Shown here in pieces: positions 22,301 through 32,746 of a DNA stretch of 64,000 bases. Under the pieces are notes generated by a model. It saw only the letters and a program-made list of their open reading frames with translations. It was not told where the DNA came from and ran no database searches. This stretch comes from Ianthella basta (taxonomy: Eukaryota; Porifera; Demospongiae; Verongiida; Ianthellidae). Location: positions 421,501-485,500 of the forward strand of contig OZ025869.1 in assembly GCA_964019415.1 (NCBI GenBank), in the 5' to 3' direction. A program made the translations under genes and the position numbers. Positions within the stretch are counted from its first letter, which is position 1. Every line of letters begins with the position of its first letter.

Positions 22301-23809
22301 GCGGAAGTGGCAGGTGCCTGGTTCCACTGACACTGGCTACTGGTGTGAAGAAGTGCTGGAAACCACTGAAGATGACATACCGGTATGGAGTAGTGACAAT
22401 GGCAACACAGTCAATGAAGCTCGACTTGCGGAGAGGTTGAGCCAGGAGTACCGTGCTGCATTGACAGGCGTGCTGGAGGAGTTTTCAGATGTCTTCCAGG
22501 ACAAGCCTGGGAGGACTTCGGTCATTGAACATGCCATCGAGACTGGTTCAGCACAGCCAGTGAGACTTCCACCGTATAGGTTACCACATGCCTACCGTCA
22601 GGCAGTGAAGGATGAGCTAGAGGAGATGATTTCCTCAGGAATCATTGAACCAGCGGCGAGTGAGTGGAGTGCCCCTATCGTCCCAGTAAAGAAGAAGGAC
22701 GGGTCCTTGCGACTCTGTGTGGACTATCGGCGACTCAACCAGGTTTCAGTGACTGATGCCTATCCAATGCCCAGGGTAGATGACCTCATTGATCGTGTAG
22801 GAAAGTCCACCTACATCTCAACTTTGGATCTGACACGAGGCTATTGGCAGGTCCCGGTGGCTATGAAAGACAGGCCAAAGACAGCCTTTACTACCCCATT
22901 TGGACTGTATCAGTTCAATATGATGCCGTTTGGGCTGAAGGGGGCACCCGCAAGAGGCTCATGGACCGTGTCATTCATGGGCTTGACTTTGCTGCCGCAT
23001 ACTTAGATGATTTGATTGTTTTCAGTGAGTCATGGGAGAACCACTTGTCCCACATCCAAATGGTTTTGGAACGACTCCGTCAGGCAGGATTGACTGTGAA
23101 GGCCAGAAAGTGTGAGTTGGGGGCTGCTGAATGTGTCTATCTAGGCCATATTGTTGGCAGTGGAACGGTCAAGCCGGAAGGAGATAAGACTGTTGCAGTA
23201 CAGCAGTTTCCAACTCCTGAGACAAAGAAAACAGTACGTTCCTTTTTAGGACTTACCGGCTACTACCGTCGTTTCATGGAAAACTATTCGACAGTCGCTG
23301 CACCTCTCACTGACCTCACTAAAAAGGACAGCCCCCATAAGGTAGTATGGACAGCGGCTTGTGAGCGAGCTTTCACCAAGCTCAAGGAGTTACTCACCAC
23401 TGCACCCGTACTTATGAGTCCCGACTTTGAAAAGTCATTTATACTCCAGACTGATGCATCAGAGCAGGGTGTTGGTGCTGTTCTCAGCCAACTAGGTGAC
23501 GATGGTCTAGAACATCCAGTGGCGTACTGGAGCCGGAAGTTACTTCCACATGAACAAAGATACTCCACCATCGAAAAGGAGTGTTTGGCTATTAAGCTGG
23601 CAGTCCAGGCTTTCCGTGTCTACCTGCTTGGTCGGCCCTTTCACATTGAGACAGATCATCGTTCCCTCGTATGGATGGAGAGGCTCAAGCACACAAACAA
23701 CCGCCTGGCTCGTTGGAGCCTTGCTTTACAGCCCTTCCAGTTCACCATCCGCCATCGTGCTGGGAGTGCCAATGGCAATGCCGATGCCCTCTCGCGCGCA
23801 ACAAACTAG
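19381..23809 (+). pseudogene. gag-pol coding region of the LTR element (fossil)
   Basis: Coding region of the element above. An N-terminal charged coiled-coil-like stretch (repeats of REERRRREE type) precedes gag. Recognisable motifs are CGKCRKFGHSARDC and CFNCHQKGHYASNC (zinc knuckles), LLDTGCSRTLVH (protease), HCRTCEVCQK and HPQTDGLVERFNQT (integrase), and LRLCVDYRRLN and YLDDLIVF (RT). QTDASEQGVGAVLSQ marks RNase H. It is broken, with about two frame interruptions overall. Confidence 0.88.
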
Positions 23810-23839
23810 TTAGCTTGTTGCTGAAGAAGGGGGGAGGGG

Positions 23840-24163
23840 TGTGGAGGACTGGACCTCTATTGTGTTTTAGCTGTGTTTACCTGTGTGTTTATTAATCTTT
23901 GTATTAGGCAGTTGAGTTGTTTGGTTATATTGTCTTGGGCCTGTAATCTATAAATAGTTGCTTATGTGTTAGTTATTTAGTGTGTCTGTTTTTAGTGTTT
24001 TTCGTATGTAATGTACCTATAGTTGGTTACATCACGTGCTTAGGAGTAGAACTGATGGTGGACACGTGTGTGAGTGCCTTGTAGTAACTGTTGCCCTTGT
24101 GATTTGATTAATCCTTGTTGTTCGTGGTTAGCGTCCGTTCGAGCCCTCATTCGGTCCCTTACA
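23840..24163 (+). repeat. 3' LTR
   Basis: 324 bp, preceded immediately by a purine-rich polypurine tract (GAAGAAGGGGGGAGGGG) and followed by the ATGTC target duplication. Confidence 0.93.
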
Positions 24164-24812
24164 ATGTCATGCAGCTGCCCTGTAGCTAGCTAGCCCCCAG
24201 GCCATGGGATGCGTATAGCTATAGGTATTACACCCATACCCATGCACTCATTTGATATGCGCCCTGGCCATACAATGTTAATATAATGCATAAATATATC
24301 ATGCATAAAGTAGGGGCGATTCGAGACTATACCACGTTTCATAACTGTACCTGGGTGCTAATATAATTATCCTTGAGGCCCCCGGCGCCATATGGACAGT
24401 TGCCATGGTTACGACGTCCTTTAGCGGGAACATGTCTGCGAGTGAGTCAAGCCACTATCCATGGTGAAGCTGTACAGTGATCTCCCGTCCTGGGACTCGT
24501 AGTGGAGTGGGTCATCGATCACCGCACGCGAGCTGCTGATCAAGTCGAGGGGGAGAAGGAAGGCGCTTGCATTTGGAGCTAGCCTGCGGGGCCGCCGCTC
24601 TCCTTCAAATCGTTAACCCGTGCAGGAGCAAAGAGAAGAGTGACGGTGCGTATTTGTGCAGCAGTGCTCGGTACGGCGACGCACATTGTTGTGTCCTTAA
24701 CCATCTGTTTTGTTGGATGAGGTGAATTGAACTAGGCCTGTATGCGTAAGGTTATGCTTTCAGTGCTGTCCTGTATATATCCGTTCAGTGTTGCCTTATT
24801 CGCTGTGCTTAG
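24164..24812. other. Flank with possible 5' exon of the FKRDYAQQ module
   Basis: About 24405-24525 matches 43163-43275 (GAACATGTCTGCG, then CTCCCGTCCTGG), and 24640-24690 matches 45798-45845. An ATG at 24432 lies before a strong GTGAGT donor, but its phase does not join the exon at 24813 without a stop. The true first exon is therefore unresolved. Confidence 0.4.
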
Positions 24813-25555
24813 GAGACGACGGGTCGGATCTCGCGCCCTGCAAGACACGATCACCAAGACCAGACTGACACTCCACCGTCTTCCTGGTATGTACGTACGT
24901 GTGTCTTTGTGTATGCACATTTTGTTCTGTTATAATTAGTTTCTGTTTGCTACCTTATTCTGCTATCCTAACCCTTCCTGTCTCTCCTCCTCCCTCTGCT
25001 GTAGTGACCCAGTTTCAAGTTCCACATGACGTTGTGGACATCCTGAAGGCCCAGAGCCATGGTCCAACCACTCAACTCATCACATCTGCTGTATGTCACA
25101 TCTGTTTACACAGTGCCATGTACAGTGTGTTGTTTGTAGTCGTCACATACATGTGTACATGATGTGTGTGTGTGTACCTGTGTTGTGTGTAGGACTTTGC
25201 AGTACACAGCTGGGGCCCCAAGGTGCAATTGGCCTTTGATACTCAAGTGGGAGTGACCCCACGGAGGATAGAGATTGAGAGGTGAGGGGAGGGGGAGTAG
25301 GAGTGTGTGCATGTGTGCGCGCATGGTCTCGTGTAATGTTGTTCTTCAAACTGTTTCCTCACTATTCCTTGTTGCTCCTTCCCATCTCTCTTCAGATTCA
25401 AGAGGGACTATGCCCAACAGAACATCCCAGCCCTCCTTTCTTCCAGAGAAGTGGACCCCTCTCTCATACACAGGACACACAGGAAGAGGAGGGGCGGGGC
25501 AGGAGGAGGGGACAGGGAGGACCGCTTCAGCAAGCAAGGACAAAGCATCTTGTGA
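24813..25555 (+). CDS. Four-exon module of unknown gene (fullest copy)
   Basis: Exons 24813-24886, 25005-25090, 25193-25281 and 25396-25555 each have canonical AG acceptors, and the first three have GT donors. They join in one frame: LQDTITKTRLTLHRLP, then TQFQVPHDVVDILKAQ, DFAVHSWGPKVQLAFD, TPRRIEIER and FKRDYAQQNIPALLSS, followed by a basic Gly-rich tail and TGA at 25553-25555. In the 61.6 kb copy the last exon ends instead at a GTAACC donor, which is lost here. I do not recognise the protein; the charged helical RIEIERFKRDYA stretch suggests a cytoskeletal or ciliary protein only weakly. The start is unresolved, and this may be a partial duplicated gene rather than a working one. Confidence 0.5.
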
Positions 25556-25773
25556 GCATTGGTGCACTTCTAAGGGGTCCACTTGGGGGGTGGAGTGTTG
25601 ACACCCCACCCCACTAGCTATAAGATTACCAGGAGTGCAAAAAGTGGGGTACACAAAAATTGGAACAAGTTCCGTAATCTTACAGTTATAGAAATGAAAT
25701 TTGTTGGCTCTGTAGAAAATGCATGTAGCCAATTGCATGCAAAGATGATCTGCCTGGAGGCTGCAATGACCAG
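25556..25773. repeat. Flank shared with 61940-62160
   Basis: Downstream flank of the exon module, matching 61940-62160 until the TIR element interrupts it at 25774. Confidence 0.7.
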
Positions 25774-26599
25774 CAGGGCCGTTGGAGGCAATTTAGAAGT
25801 GGTAAGGCCATTGGGTGAAGGATCCAAAATGTTGCGAGCGGAGCGAGCGAAAAATATATTTTTTAGCTACTTTTAATTATCATACAGATAATGTTTGCTG
25901 CAGATCTGTGCCTCAAGAATGGTGATGCCTTTGCTAGCCCAGCATGCACTCTCGATCAGTCAGTAAATCGTTTTAAGAGGGTTACATAGATTTCACAATA
26001 AATCATGTACTTGTTTTGCATGCATTGTCTGTACACAGTATATATAATATATTAATGAATGAAGCCATATCAATATTTCCACAGGTTAGCAGTTCCTGAA
26101 AACCTGCGCAAGGCTGATGAGGCTTGTCACCTATTGTCGGCGTTCTTAGGTCCACGTGCTTCGACGATGAGGCCATTTTGAATTGTTACATCACCATTAA
26201 GAGTATAGCAATTCGCTGACGTGTGGTGCTACAAGCCATGCTTCGTAGCGCCAGGTGATGTGGGTCTATTGGTGCGAGAAAACGATTGCCTACGTACGCG
26301 CTGCTGGCCTCCATCTTTATTACGTTTTGAATCGATTACGTAACAAAACATGGCGGAAGAAAGGAGCGTGCTTGCAAATCGTGAAGTATTGGACCCTACT
26401 TGATATCTCCGGTTTCATTGCATCTGCTAACAACCTAAGATCATTGCTTCTTTGTTTCCTCAACGGTTAGTTAGGGTAGGGTAGGGGTTATCTGGTTTAG
26501 TAGCTAAAAACACTGCTTTTGAAAATTAAAAAAACTGCTAGCTGTTCAAAAAGTGGTACGGCCATGGCCGTACCGGCCGTACCGCCTCCGACGGCCCTG
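25774..26599. mobile_element. 826-bp TIR element with 5-bp target duplication
   Basis: It begins CAGGGCCGTTGGAGG and ends CCTCCGACGGCCCTG, terminal inverted repeats with one mismatch in 15. It is flanked by ACCAG (25769-25773 and 26600-26604). The duplicated region at about 62150-62200 runs through the equivalent site without it, which confirms the insertion. A second internal palindrome (GTACGGCCATGGCCGTAC) lies near the right end. No transposase is encoded. The superfamily is not assigned: the ends recall hAT, but a 5-bp duplication does not fit that family. Confidence 0.7.
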
Positions 26600-27139
26600 A
26601 CCAGGAAGTGATGTTAGTAATTTTACGCATGCAAAGATAAGAATTGCCATCAAGGTACCACTTCAGGATGATGAAACTACATTGGACATGTTGGACAACC
26701 TTTATCGACTGATAAAAGTCTTTTCACCTGCTCCTCTCTGTTTCAAAGACAAGTTGCGGTATGTGGTTAAAACATACTATAGTATGCAGGTGTAATATGA
26801 GTATGGGTATGGAAATACCTATTTACAGCTGCGGCCATGTCAGTAACAAGTATTGGTGTAGTACATACGTGCTTTTAACCTGTAACACTTACTCTCAAGT
26901 CAGTCTGTGAAGGTCCAGCTGAAGTGAAAGCCACATGTGCACGCAGTAGAGTGAAGAAGCCCCTATGATAAAGAGGGTATTGTTTGGAACCCTATGGAAT
27001 AACCCAGAAAGTGGTGACTTTCACAACTCTAAATCTTTAAAGTATGGTTTTATGCATGAACATATATAGCATATCTGTATAAAATGTCTAACTTGTGTAG
27101 CCTCACTGAATGATTCTACTGTAGGTATAGCTTTAAATA
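26600..27139. repeat. Duplicated flank, matches 62200-62690
   Basis: Shared blocks include GTCAGTCTGTGAAGGTCCAG and GAGTGAAGAAGCCCCTA. No gene is seen. Confidence 0.65.
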
Positions 27140-27828
27140 GCTACAGGAAAAAGTACGCAGTGCACTATCTTTTGGCCATCACTACTGCAGCGGGGACTCC
27201 AGTCACCACGTGTCGGCTTCGTTTGATTCATACCTAATGCATGAACCTCAGATGCTGAAGAGTGCCAATGTGTATTCCAGACCCAGCTTCAATTCAAACC
27301 CAGCCTCTGTTTTAGACCAGGCCTGTGTTGGTTGATTCATTTTCAGCTACTACTGTAATTGGCCAAAGGCATAATGGATAAATGAAATCATGCACTAAGC
27401 TTGGAGCTTGGAGCTCCTCACTGAGAACAAGAAGGAAGGAAATGCCTGCTTTCTTTATGCAAGAGGCTCCCATAGGCTGTACTGAAATATTTAATGGCAG
27501 CATGCTTTAATTATTCTATTGGAAAGTTGAGATAATGTTAAACACTAAATACAGAATGTTAAACTTTAGTTACACTCCTCCTTTCTGTGGGAGCACTCTA
27601 AAAGTTTCATACATGTTATGCAAACTTGGTTCACTAGGAGATGTTTCGTTAGGTACCCTTTTGTAGTTACATAGATAATCACATTTGGTCGTGTCCCAGA
27701 CTTATACATACCATTATAGCAAAATCCATAACATTGTAGCATAGTACACACAAGCAATGTAGTGAGATAGTAGGGATGGAAATGGTTCATCGACCCCTCT
27801 GTGTGTTGTTTGTGTGTTGTATACACAC

Positions 27829-28437
27829 TAGTCTCGTGTAGCCCAGACCCTTTCTCCATTTCTGCTGTTGCATAATAGGGAGAAAGGATCTGAGAGTTTT
27901 CCAAAGCATAAGCTGTTTCACCCATGCACTGCCACTATTTACTTAACACCTTTGTGGGATGATAATTCAGAGGTGTTGATTAGGTGTTACACCAGAGATG
28001 CGCGTGCACTGCAAACGGCGATGGATGTATTTTCGGGTCTTCCCTGCACTCGCTCGATGACAAGGGACAGCAATCTGTAAATAAGAGATTTACTGTAGCC
28101 AGTAGGAAGCGATATGGAAGTATCACAACCATTGATGAATTCTAAGATGGCTTGCATCTGCTCTGGCTATAGATCTTGGAACCCTGCATCGGCCACTGTC
28201 ACACGTTACACATCATGGTAATACGGTCTCGTTCCACTTCGTCTTCACTCACTTCAACACTTGCTGCCATTTTCGCTGACTCACTTATGATGACTGTGGT
28301 ACCACATCAAACAGGGGTTAGATTTACACCTTGTCCAGCTTCCCACAGACATTGAACAGTTACTGAACTTCCAGACCCTTTCCACCTGGTTTTTGCACAA
28401 TAGCCAGAAAGGAAATAGTCTAGGCTACGTGAGACTA
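27829..28437. mobile_element. TAGTCT-family TIR element carrying a RecQ-like fragment, copy 1
   Basis: The left end TAGTCTCGTGTAGCCCAGAC and the inverted right end (GTCTAGGCTACGTGAGACTA) pair with few mismatches over 20 bp. Similar 9-bp sequences (TATACACAC and TATACACAT) lie at or near the two ends. Inside, on the minus strand, 28096-28285 is a decayed copy of the RecQ-like exon found open at 58846-59043, with frameshifts and stops here. Short hairpins lie next to both ends. Confidence 0.6.
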
Positions 28438-29259
28438 TATATACACATGTACATTTGTGTATGGTTTTGTATGCATAAGTGGCCTTCACATGTGTGGGGC
28501 TATAATGTTCATCTTCATGTGTATACTTGCCTCTACAACTGTGAACTACTGCATGCTATCATCTCACGCACAAACATCGAGAATCCATGCATTGTAATGG
28601 CATCATTCCGCATTCATAGTGCCTAATGATGTCATCAGGAGGTGGGTTTCCAGGGGTTTCGGGAAACCCCCTTTCAAGCAGCTAGCTATACATTGACAAT
28701 ATAAATTAAAGAGAAATTCTTCATAGCAACACACTTGAGGATGAGTTAGCATTGCTACTATTGGCCATTCCTGCTGCTGTTGCACTGCATAAGATAGTAT
28801 CCATTCGCCTCTTTCATCCCTTTCCCATGATTCTAGCGACCAAAATTTCACTTTGCTTTTGGCGGCCATTTTGATGATGCACTATGACGTCATATGCTGA
28901 CAATAATTAGGCCTAATAAACAGGAAACCTCCTTAATAAAATTCCTGGCTACACCCCTGGTCATGCTGTCAATTGGCCAACATTCCATTCAGAGAATGGC
29001 TGGCATCCCATGCACTCGTGGACTGACCAATCAAATACAACAGAATTGTACACAACTACTGCCATGGTTATACAGTACTGACGTTGTACAATGCCATGTA
29101 TGTACCTACTGTAAGTGCTCCAGTTGTACTACAAGTCCACAGCTCCTATTGAGCTCAATGGTAATACCTACAGGCCTATACATGTACAATACAGGAAACT
29201 CTGTTCAGTAGCACACAAACTAAAACTAGAGAGTTTCACTGCTTCTATGGTCCTCCACT
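28438..29259. repeat. 3' flank of B2
   Basis: From about 28970 this is the family B 3' flank and 3' UTR block also found after B1, B4 and B5. The stretch 28630-28960 is inserted relative to the 59.4 kb copy, and I see no gene in it. Confidence 0.65.
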
Positions 29260-30172
29260 CTACTTGGTGCACACAACACAGGACAGCTCTTTTGTCTCAT
29301 CATAATTTGGGCATGGAAGGCCGGCACCACCACAGTCAGCCTCAACGTGGTACAGCAGAGCAGCATCGTTCTGAGCTGCCCTTCCTATTACTGTTTCAGG
29401 AGTCTTGTCCAGACAGATGTGCATGGTTCGGTGATGGCCATAGCGTCCAGACATCAGCCACCCGCTGTACTCCACCGTCCATGTATCAGGGCAGGTGTAT
29501 CTTCCTGGGATCATGATCTGCTTTGAACGAGAGGACACTTCACACACAACACAAGGGGCATTGTGGTTGAACAAATCAGTCAGAGCTTGTCCATCTCTGG
29601 TTTCATATTCCACACTGTACAAAACACTATCACCTAAATTGACAGTGGTAGCTTCAGGGTGGTACTCAGCATCATCTCCACTTGCTGTACAGATATAGTT
29701 GGCTCCCCCACCCTGGGTTGAATAGAAAGTGCCTGCAGTGAGGCCTTCATAAACAAGCTCTGTTCCAGTAACATTTGGGCACACTGTCCTCCCCCAGCGA
29801 ATATAAGTTGTTCCTCCTGAGGCAGGTCCAGGAGGGCCCTGTTCACCAGGTGGTCCAGCGACACCATCTGGTCCATCGGCTCCAGGTGCTGCAATGGTTG
29901 GTAGTATTCATTAGTGCACTCTGCATGCGGCATCTTTGTCTAATTGACATCACAATGGTAGTATGGAAATAGTTCAGCTTACCTCCTGGAGGACCCACAG
30001 GTCCAGACAAGCCATCACGGCCATCCCTCCCTGGTTGTCCTGGCAACCCGTCCCTTCCAGGCAGTCCAGGGAGGGAGCAGGTAGAGCTGCTTTCTGCTTC
30101 CACTCCGAAGTGGAGGAGAAGGATGGTGCCAAACAGGGCAAGGTTCATGACATTAATACTGCTCATTCTCAT
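29260..30172 (-). CDS. Family B2: short-chain (C4-type) collagen
   Basis: Exon 1 is 30172-29983 and exon 2 is 29888-29260, giving 272 residues. The 94-bp intron (29982-29889) has GTAAGC/CAG ends in the same phase-1 position as in B1. The signal peptide has one Leu fewer than B1 (TILLLHFG). Gly-X-Y triplets run across the exon junction without a break (GPPG, then APGADGPDGVAGPPG). The C-terminal C4-type domain from TTYIRWGRTVCPN to CVVCTK is complete. Its GRYGHHRT and AAQNDAALLYHVEADC segments ally it with B5 rather than B1 or B4. The intron is not a multiple of three. It faces A2 across the LTR and LINE insertions. Confidence 0.93.
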
Positions 30173-30232
30173 TCCATTGATGTACGTTTCTGATCACCAA
30201 TTCAGCTGCTAGAGTGTTGCAAATAGCACATT

Positions 30233-30290
30233 CTTTTATACCTTCTCAACCTCTGACTTCACATTCACATCTCACGTACAGCACATTCCA
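30233..30290 (-). promoter_or_regulatory. Promoter of B2: TATA box and CATTCCA box
   Basis: TATAAAAG on the minus strand (30240-30233), with CATTCCA at plus 30284-30290, 44 bp beyond the TATA end exactly as in B1 and B4. A run of 18 C residues (30297-30314) follows directly; B4 has only six at that position. Confidence 0.65.
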
Positions 30291-30635
30291 CAGTCTCCCC
30301 CCCCCCCCCCCCCTTAGTTATCACCTTCCTATCTTCTGAGGCCTAAGTCTGCAGTTATTATAGGAACATGCATAATGCTGACTCAGCATTTCTTAATCTT
30401 GTAGAGGCGCTTTGCCACGTCTTGTAACTTCAAGAGGGGGAAATAGCGAGCAATTCTCATAGCATAGAAAGTAATCAACAGAACGTTGATTACTTTATAT
30501 GTCAGATGTTAACCCAGTTGTAAATATAAGATAAAAAGGGCTTCATTTGACTATCAACAATCACTGCATCCTTATGTGTATGGTACAACCTGTGTATATT
30601 AAACTGCACACACATATATCAAAAGTTATTGGAAG

Positions 30636-30756
<121 letters not shown>

Positions 30757-30890
30757 GTGTATTGTGCCATCAGGAGGTTGTTTACATAGTGACATGTACA
30801 GTGTGTTATAGTTCATCACTCTACATGTGTACATGATGTGTGTGCTTGTATGTGTACATGTATTGTGTGTCACCCTCTAGCTCTCTTCAG

Positions 30891-31036
30891 ATTCAAGAGG
30901 GACTATGTCCAACAGCACATCCCAGCCCTCCTCTCCTCCATAGGAGTGGAGCCCTCTCTTATCATACCCAAGTCACACAGGAAGGGGAGGAGAGGGACGG
31001 GGCAGGAGGAGTAGACAGGGAGGACCATTTCTGTAA
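30891..31036 (+). pseudogene. Lone copy of the FKRDYAQQ-type exon
   Basis: After CTCTTCAG it reads FKRDYVQQHIPALLSS, followed by a frame-altered Gly/Arg-rich tail and TAG. The preceding exon is missing, as at 8417 and 48755. It lies about 650 bp upstream of the B2 TATA box. Confidence 0.6.
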
Positions 31037-31168
31037 GTAAGGACTTACATAGCATCACATGGTGCATTTCTTAGTGCTACACTTAAGGGGTGGGTGGAAG
31101 GTTGACTTATTCACTACCGTAGGTATCATCTTGCCAATCTACCCAAAAGGTTTATGAATGATGTAATA

Positions 31169-31581
31169 TCTATCTATATATTATAATTCAGTTTGTTTGT
31201 TTGTTTGTTTGTTTGATTGTTAGCGATTCAGGCTAAAACTACTGCACAGGGTGCCACCAAACTCTCAGGGATTATAAAGTGGGGCTCCAAAAGTGTCCTC
31301 CGTGGGTTAAAATTGCCCGTCTTACAGTTCTTGAAGAGATATCCTTCAACTTCCAATTTTCGTTCATGGCTGATGTCCATTTTAGTAATTACTACTCCCT
31401 TGACTTCCGGTTATTGGGCAGTTTGATTCGCCGTCGTCCAGCGATCGAATTGATTTTTGACCATCGGTATAGCAGCTACCCTTCATTGCTAACAGCGCAG
31501 TTTCTTCAAATCAGCCTGGGCCCATTCGCTGTTGTGCGACTTGCTGTAGCAGAAGCCGGTCAAAGGCGGGTGTCCTGCTAG
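31169..31581 (+). mobile_element. Helitron-like non-autonomous element
   Basis: A 413-bp element starting TCTATCTATATATTATAATT after an A and ending CTAG before a T. The terminal CTAG is directly preceded by a short GC-rich hairpin (GCGGG-TGT-CCTGC). A TC start, a 3' hairpin with CTRR end and insertion between A and T define Helitrons. There is no target duplication, as expected. It contains an open frame of 100 codons with no recognised domain. Confidence 0.55.
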
Positions 31582-31693
31582 TTAATATATAGCTTACTCT
31601 TACCTTCCTTTCATTTGCTTGGACCAAAGTTCTGTCCATCCCTTGATGACATATTTCTTCTATGTACATACAGTATATGGCATGAACACACAT

Positions 31694-31885
31694 AATGTGG
31701 TAGAGGCTCATGCTACATTGTCTAGCAGGTTTATGAGGCGTTGATGAGCATTCATGTAGCTAAAAGGAAAGTTCAAGTAAAACGTTTCGACCACAGTTTT
31801 GTAACTGATGAAGACCCTCGTGGTCGAAACGTTTTACTTGAACTTTCCTTTTTAGCTACGTGATTGCTCATCAACGCCTCATAAA
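31694..31885 (+). mobile_element. 192-bp fold-back element with hammerhead-like core
   Basis: It is flanked by the exact 13-bp direct repeat CATGAACACACAT (31681-31693 and 31886-31898). A near-perfect inverted repeat of about 65 bp (31730-31794 with 31819-31885) encloses a short loop. At 31805-31830 it reads CTGATGA, A, GACC-CTCGT-GGTC, GAAAC. This is a hammerhead-ribozyme core layout (CUGAUGA, stem II, GAAA) with one extra A. The long target duplication and inverted arms fit short relics of Penelope-like or retrozyme-type retroelements, which are known to carry hammerhead motifs. Cleavage competence is not shown. Confidence 0.55.
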
Positions 31886-32095
31886 CATGAACACACATGA
31901 AGGCGAAATGTGTGCATGTGGAGGATGTGTACTACAGTATGTGTATTAATGTGGACATTGTGTGTGTATATGTACATGGTATATTTGTCTGTGTGTATAG
32001 TGTATAGTGTATGTGCCTCAGAGAGGAGGTGGCACGTATGACCCTGCATAGTCATGACAGTTTTCTCTTGACTTTTTCACATACATAGACTGTAA

Positions 32096-32423
32096 GTGCT
32101 CCAGTTGTACTACAAGTCCACAGCTTCTATTGAGCTCAATGGTAATACCTACAGGCCTATACATGTACAATACAGGAAACTCTGTTCAGTAGCACACAAA
32201 CTAAAACTAGAGAGTTCCACTGCTTCTATGGTCCTCCACTCTACTTGGTGCACACAACACAGGACAGCTCTTTTGTCCCGTCATAATTTGGGCATGGAAG
32301 GCCACTGCCGCAGTCAACCTCAACGTGGTACATCAGAGCACCATTGGTGTTAGCTGCTGCTCCTGGTACTGTTTTGGGAGTCTTATCCAGGCAGATGTGC
32401 ATGGTTCGGTAATGGGTACGATC
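32096..32423 (-). pseudogene. Truncated family B copy, 3' part only
   Basis: 3' UTR plus the last ~60 codons of a C4-type collagen (RTHYRTMHICLDKTPKTV to SCVVCTK at 32241). Similarity to B1 and B4 ends abruptly at 32423. Confidence 0.85.
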
Positions 32424-32746
32424 AGCGGCAGATAGCAATCTACGTTTGTAGCCAGCCAACTAACGTGAACTGTGCGTGCGTGTTTCTTTGCAGCATACCC
32501 TGATCACTTCCTAATCACTGCGTGTTTGTGTACACAGTGAGGTCACGTGCAGGCTTAACACCTGGGAGTGAGTGACCGCAGCGCAAGGTGTTAGCGCCGC
32601 CTTCCTGCCTTATAAGGGAATCATGAATAATCATCGGTCCCAACTTCCTCGGACTCCTGTCAGGAACAAAAATGGCGTAAGCTCCCAGACCGTCTCTTGC
32701 GAAGGCGGGGTCTGAGCAAAGATGGCGGTCTGGCTACGCGAGACTA
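32424..32746. other. Unrelated block between two family B fragments
   Basis: About 320 bp of sequence unlike family B, ending CTGGCTACGCGAGACTA at 32746. That is the right end of a TAGTCT-type TIR element, with an inner CCAGACCG...CGGTCTGG hairpin. A matching left end is not clear. ACACAGGAC follows, the start of the second B fragment. Confidence 0.5.

Larger units (their letters stand above)
18982..24163 (+). mobile_element. Gypsy-type LTR retrotransposon with integrase before RT (Gmr1-like order)
   Basis: A 5182-bp element flanked by the 5-bp target duplication ATGTC (18977-18981 and 24164-24168). The 324-bp LTRs start TGTGG, end TTACA and look identical by eye, so the insertion is young. 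Domain order is gag with a SCAN-like matrix region, two CCHC zinc knuckles (near 20250 and 20370), aspartic protease (near 20540), then integrase zinc finger, integrase core (21480-21850) and GPY/F module (22130-22320). Reverse transcriptase (from about 22560) and RNase H (to 23809) come last. RT and RNase H are of Ty3/Gypsy type, but the order is that of Ty1/Copia. The element is broken, with about two interruptions of the coding frame. Confidence 0.9.
27140..30400. repeat. Segmental duplication with 57875-60740
   Basis: About 3.3 kb here against 2.9 kb at the other site, in the same orientation and order: flank, TIR element with RecQ-like fragment, B-gene 3' flank, B gene and promoter. It shows that B2 and B5 come from one duplicated segment. 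Confidence 0.8.
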
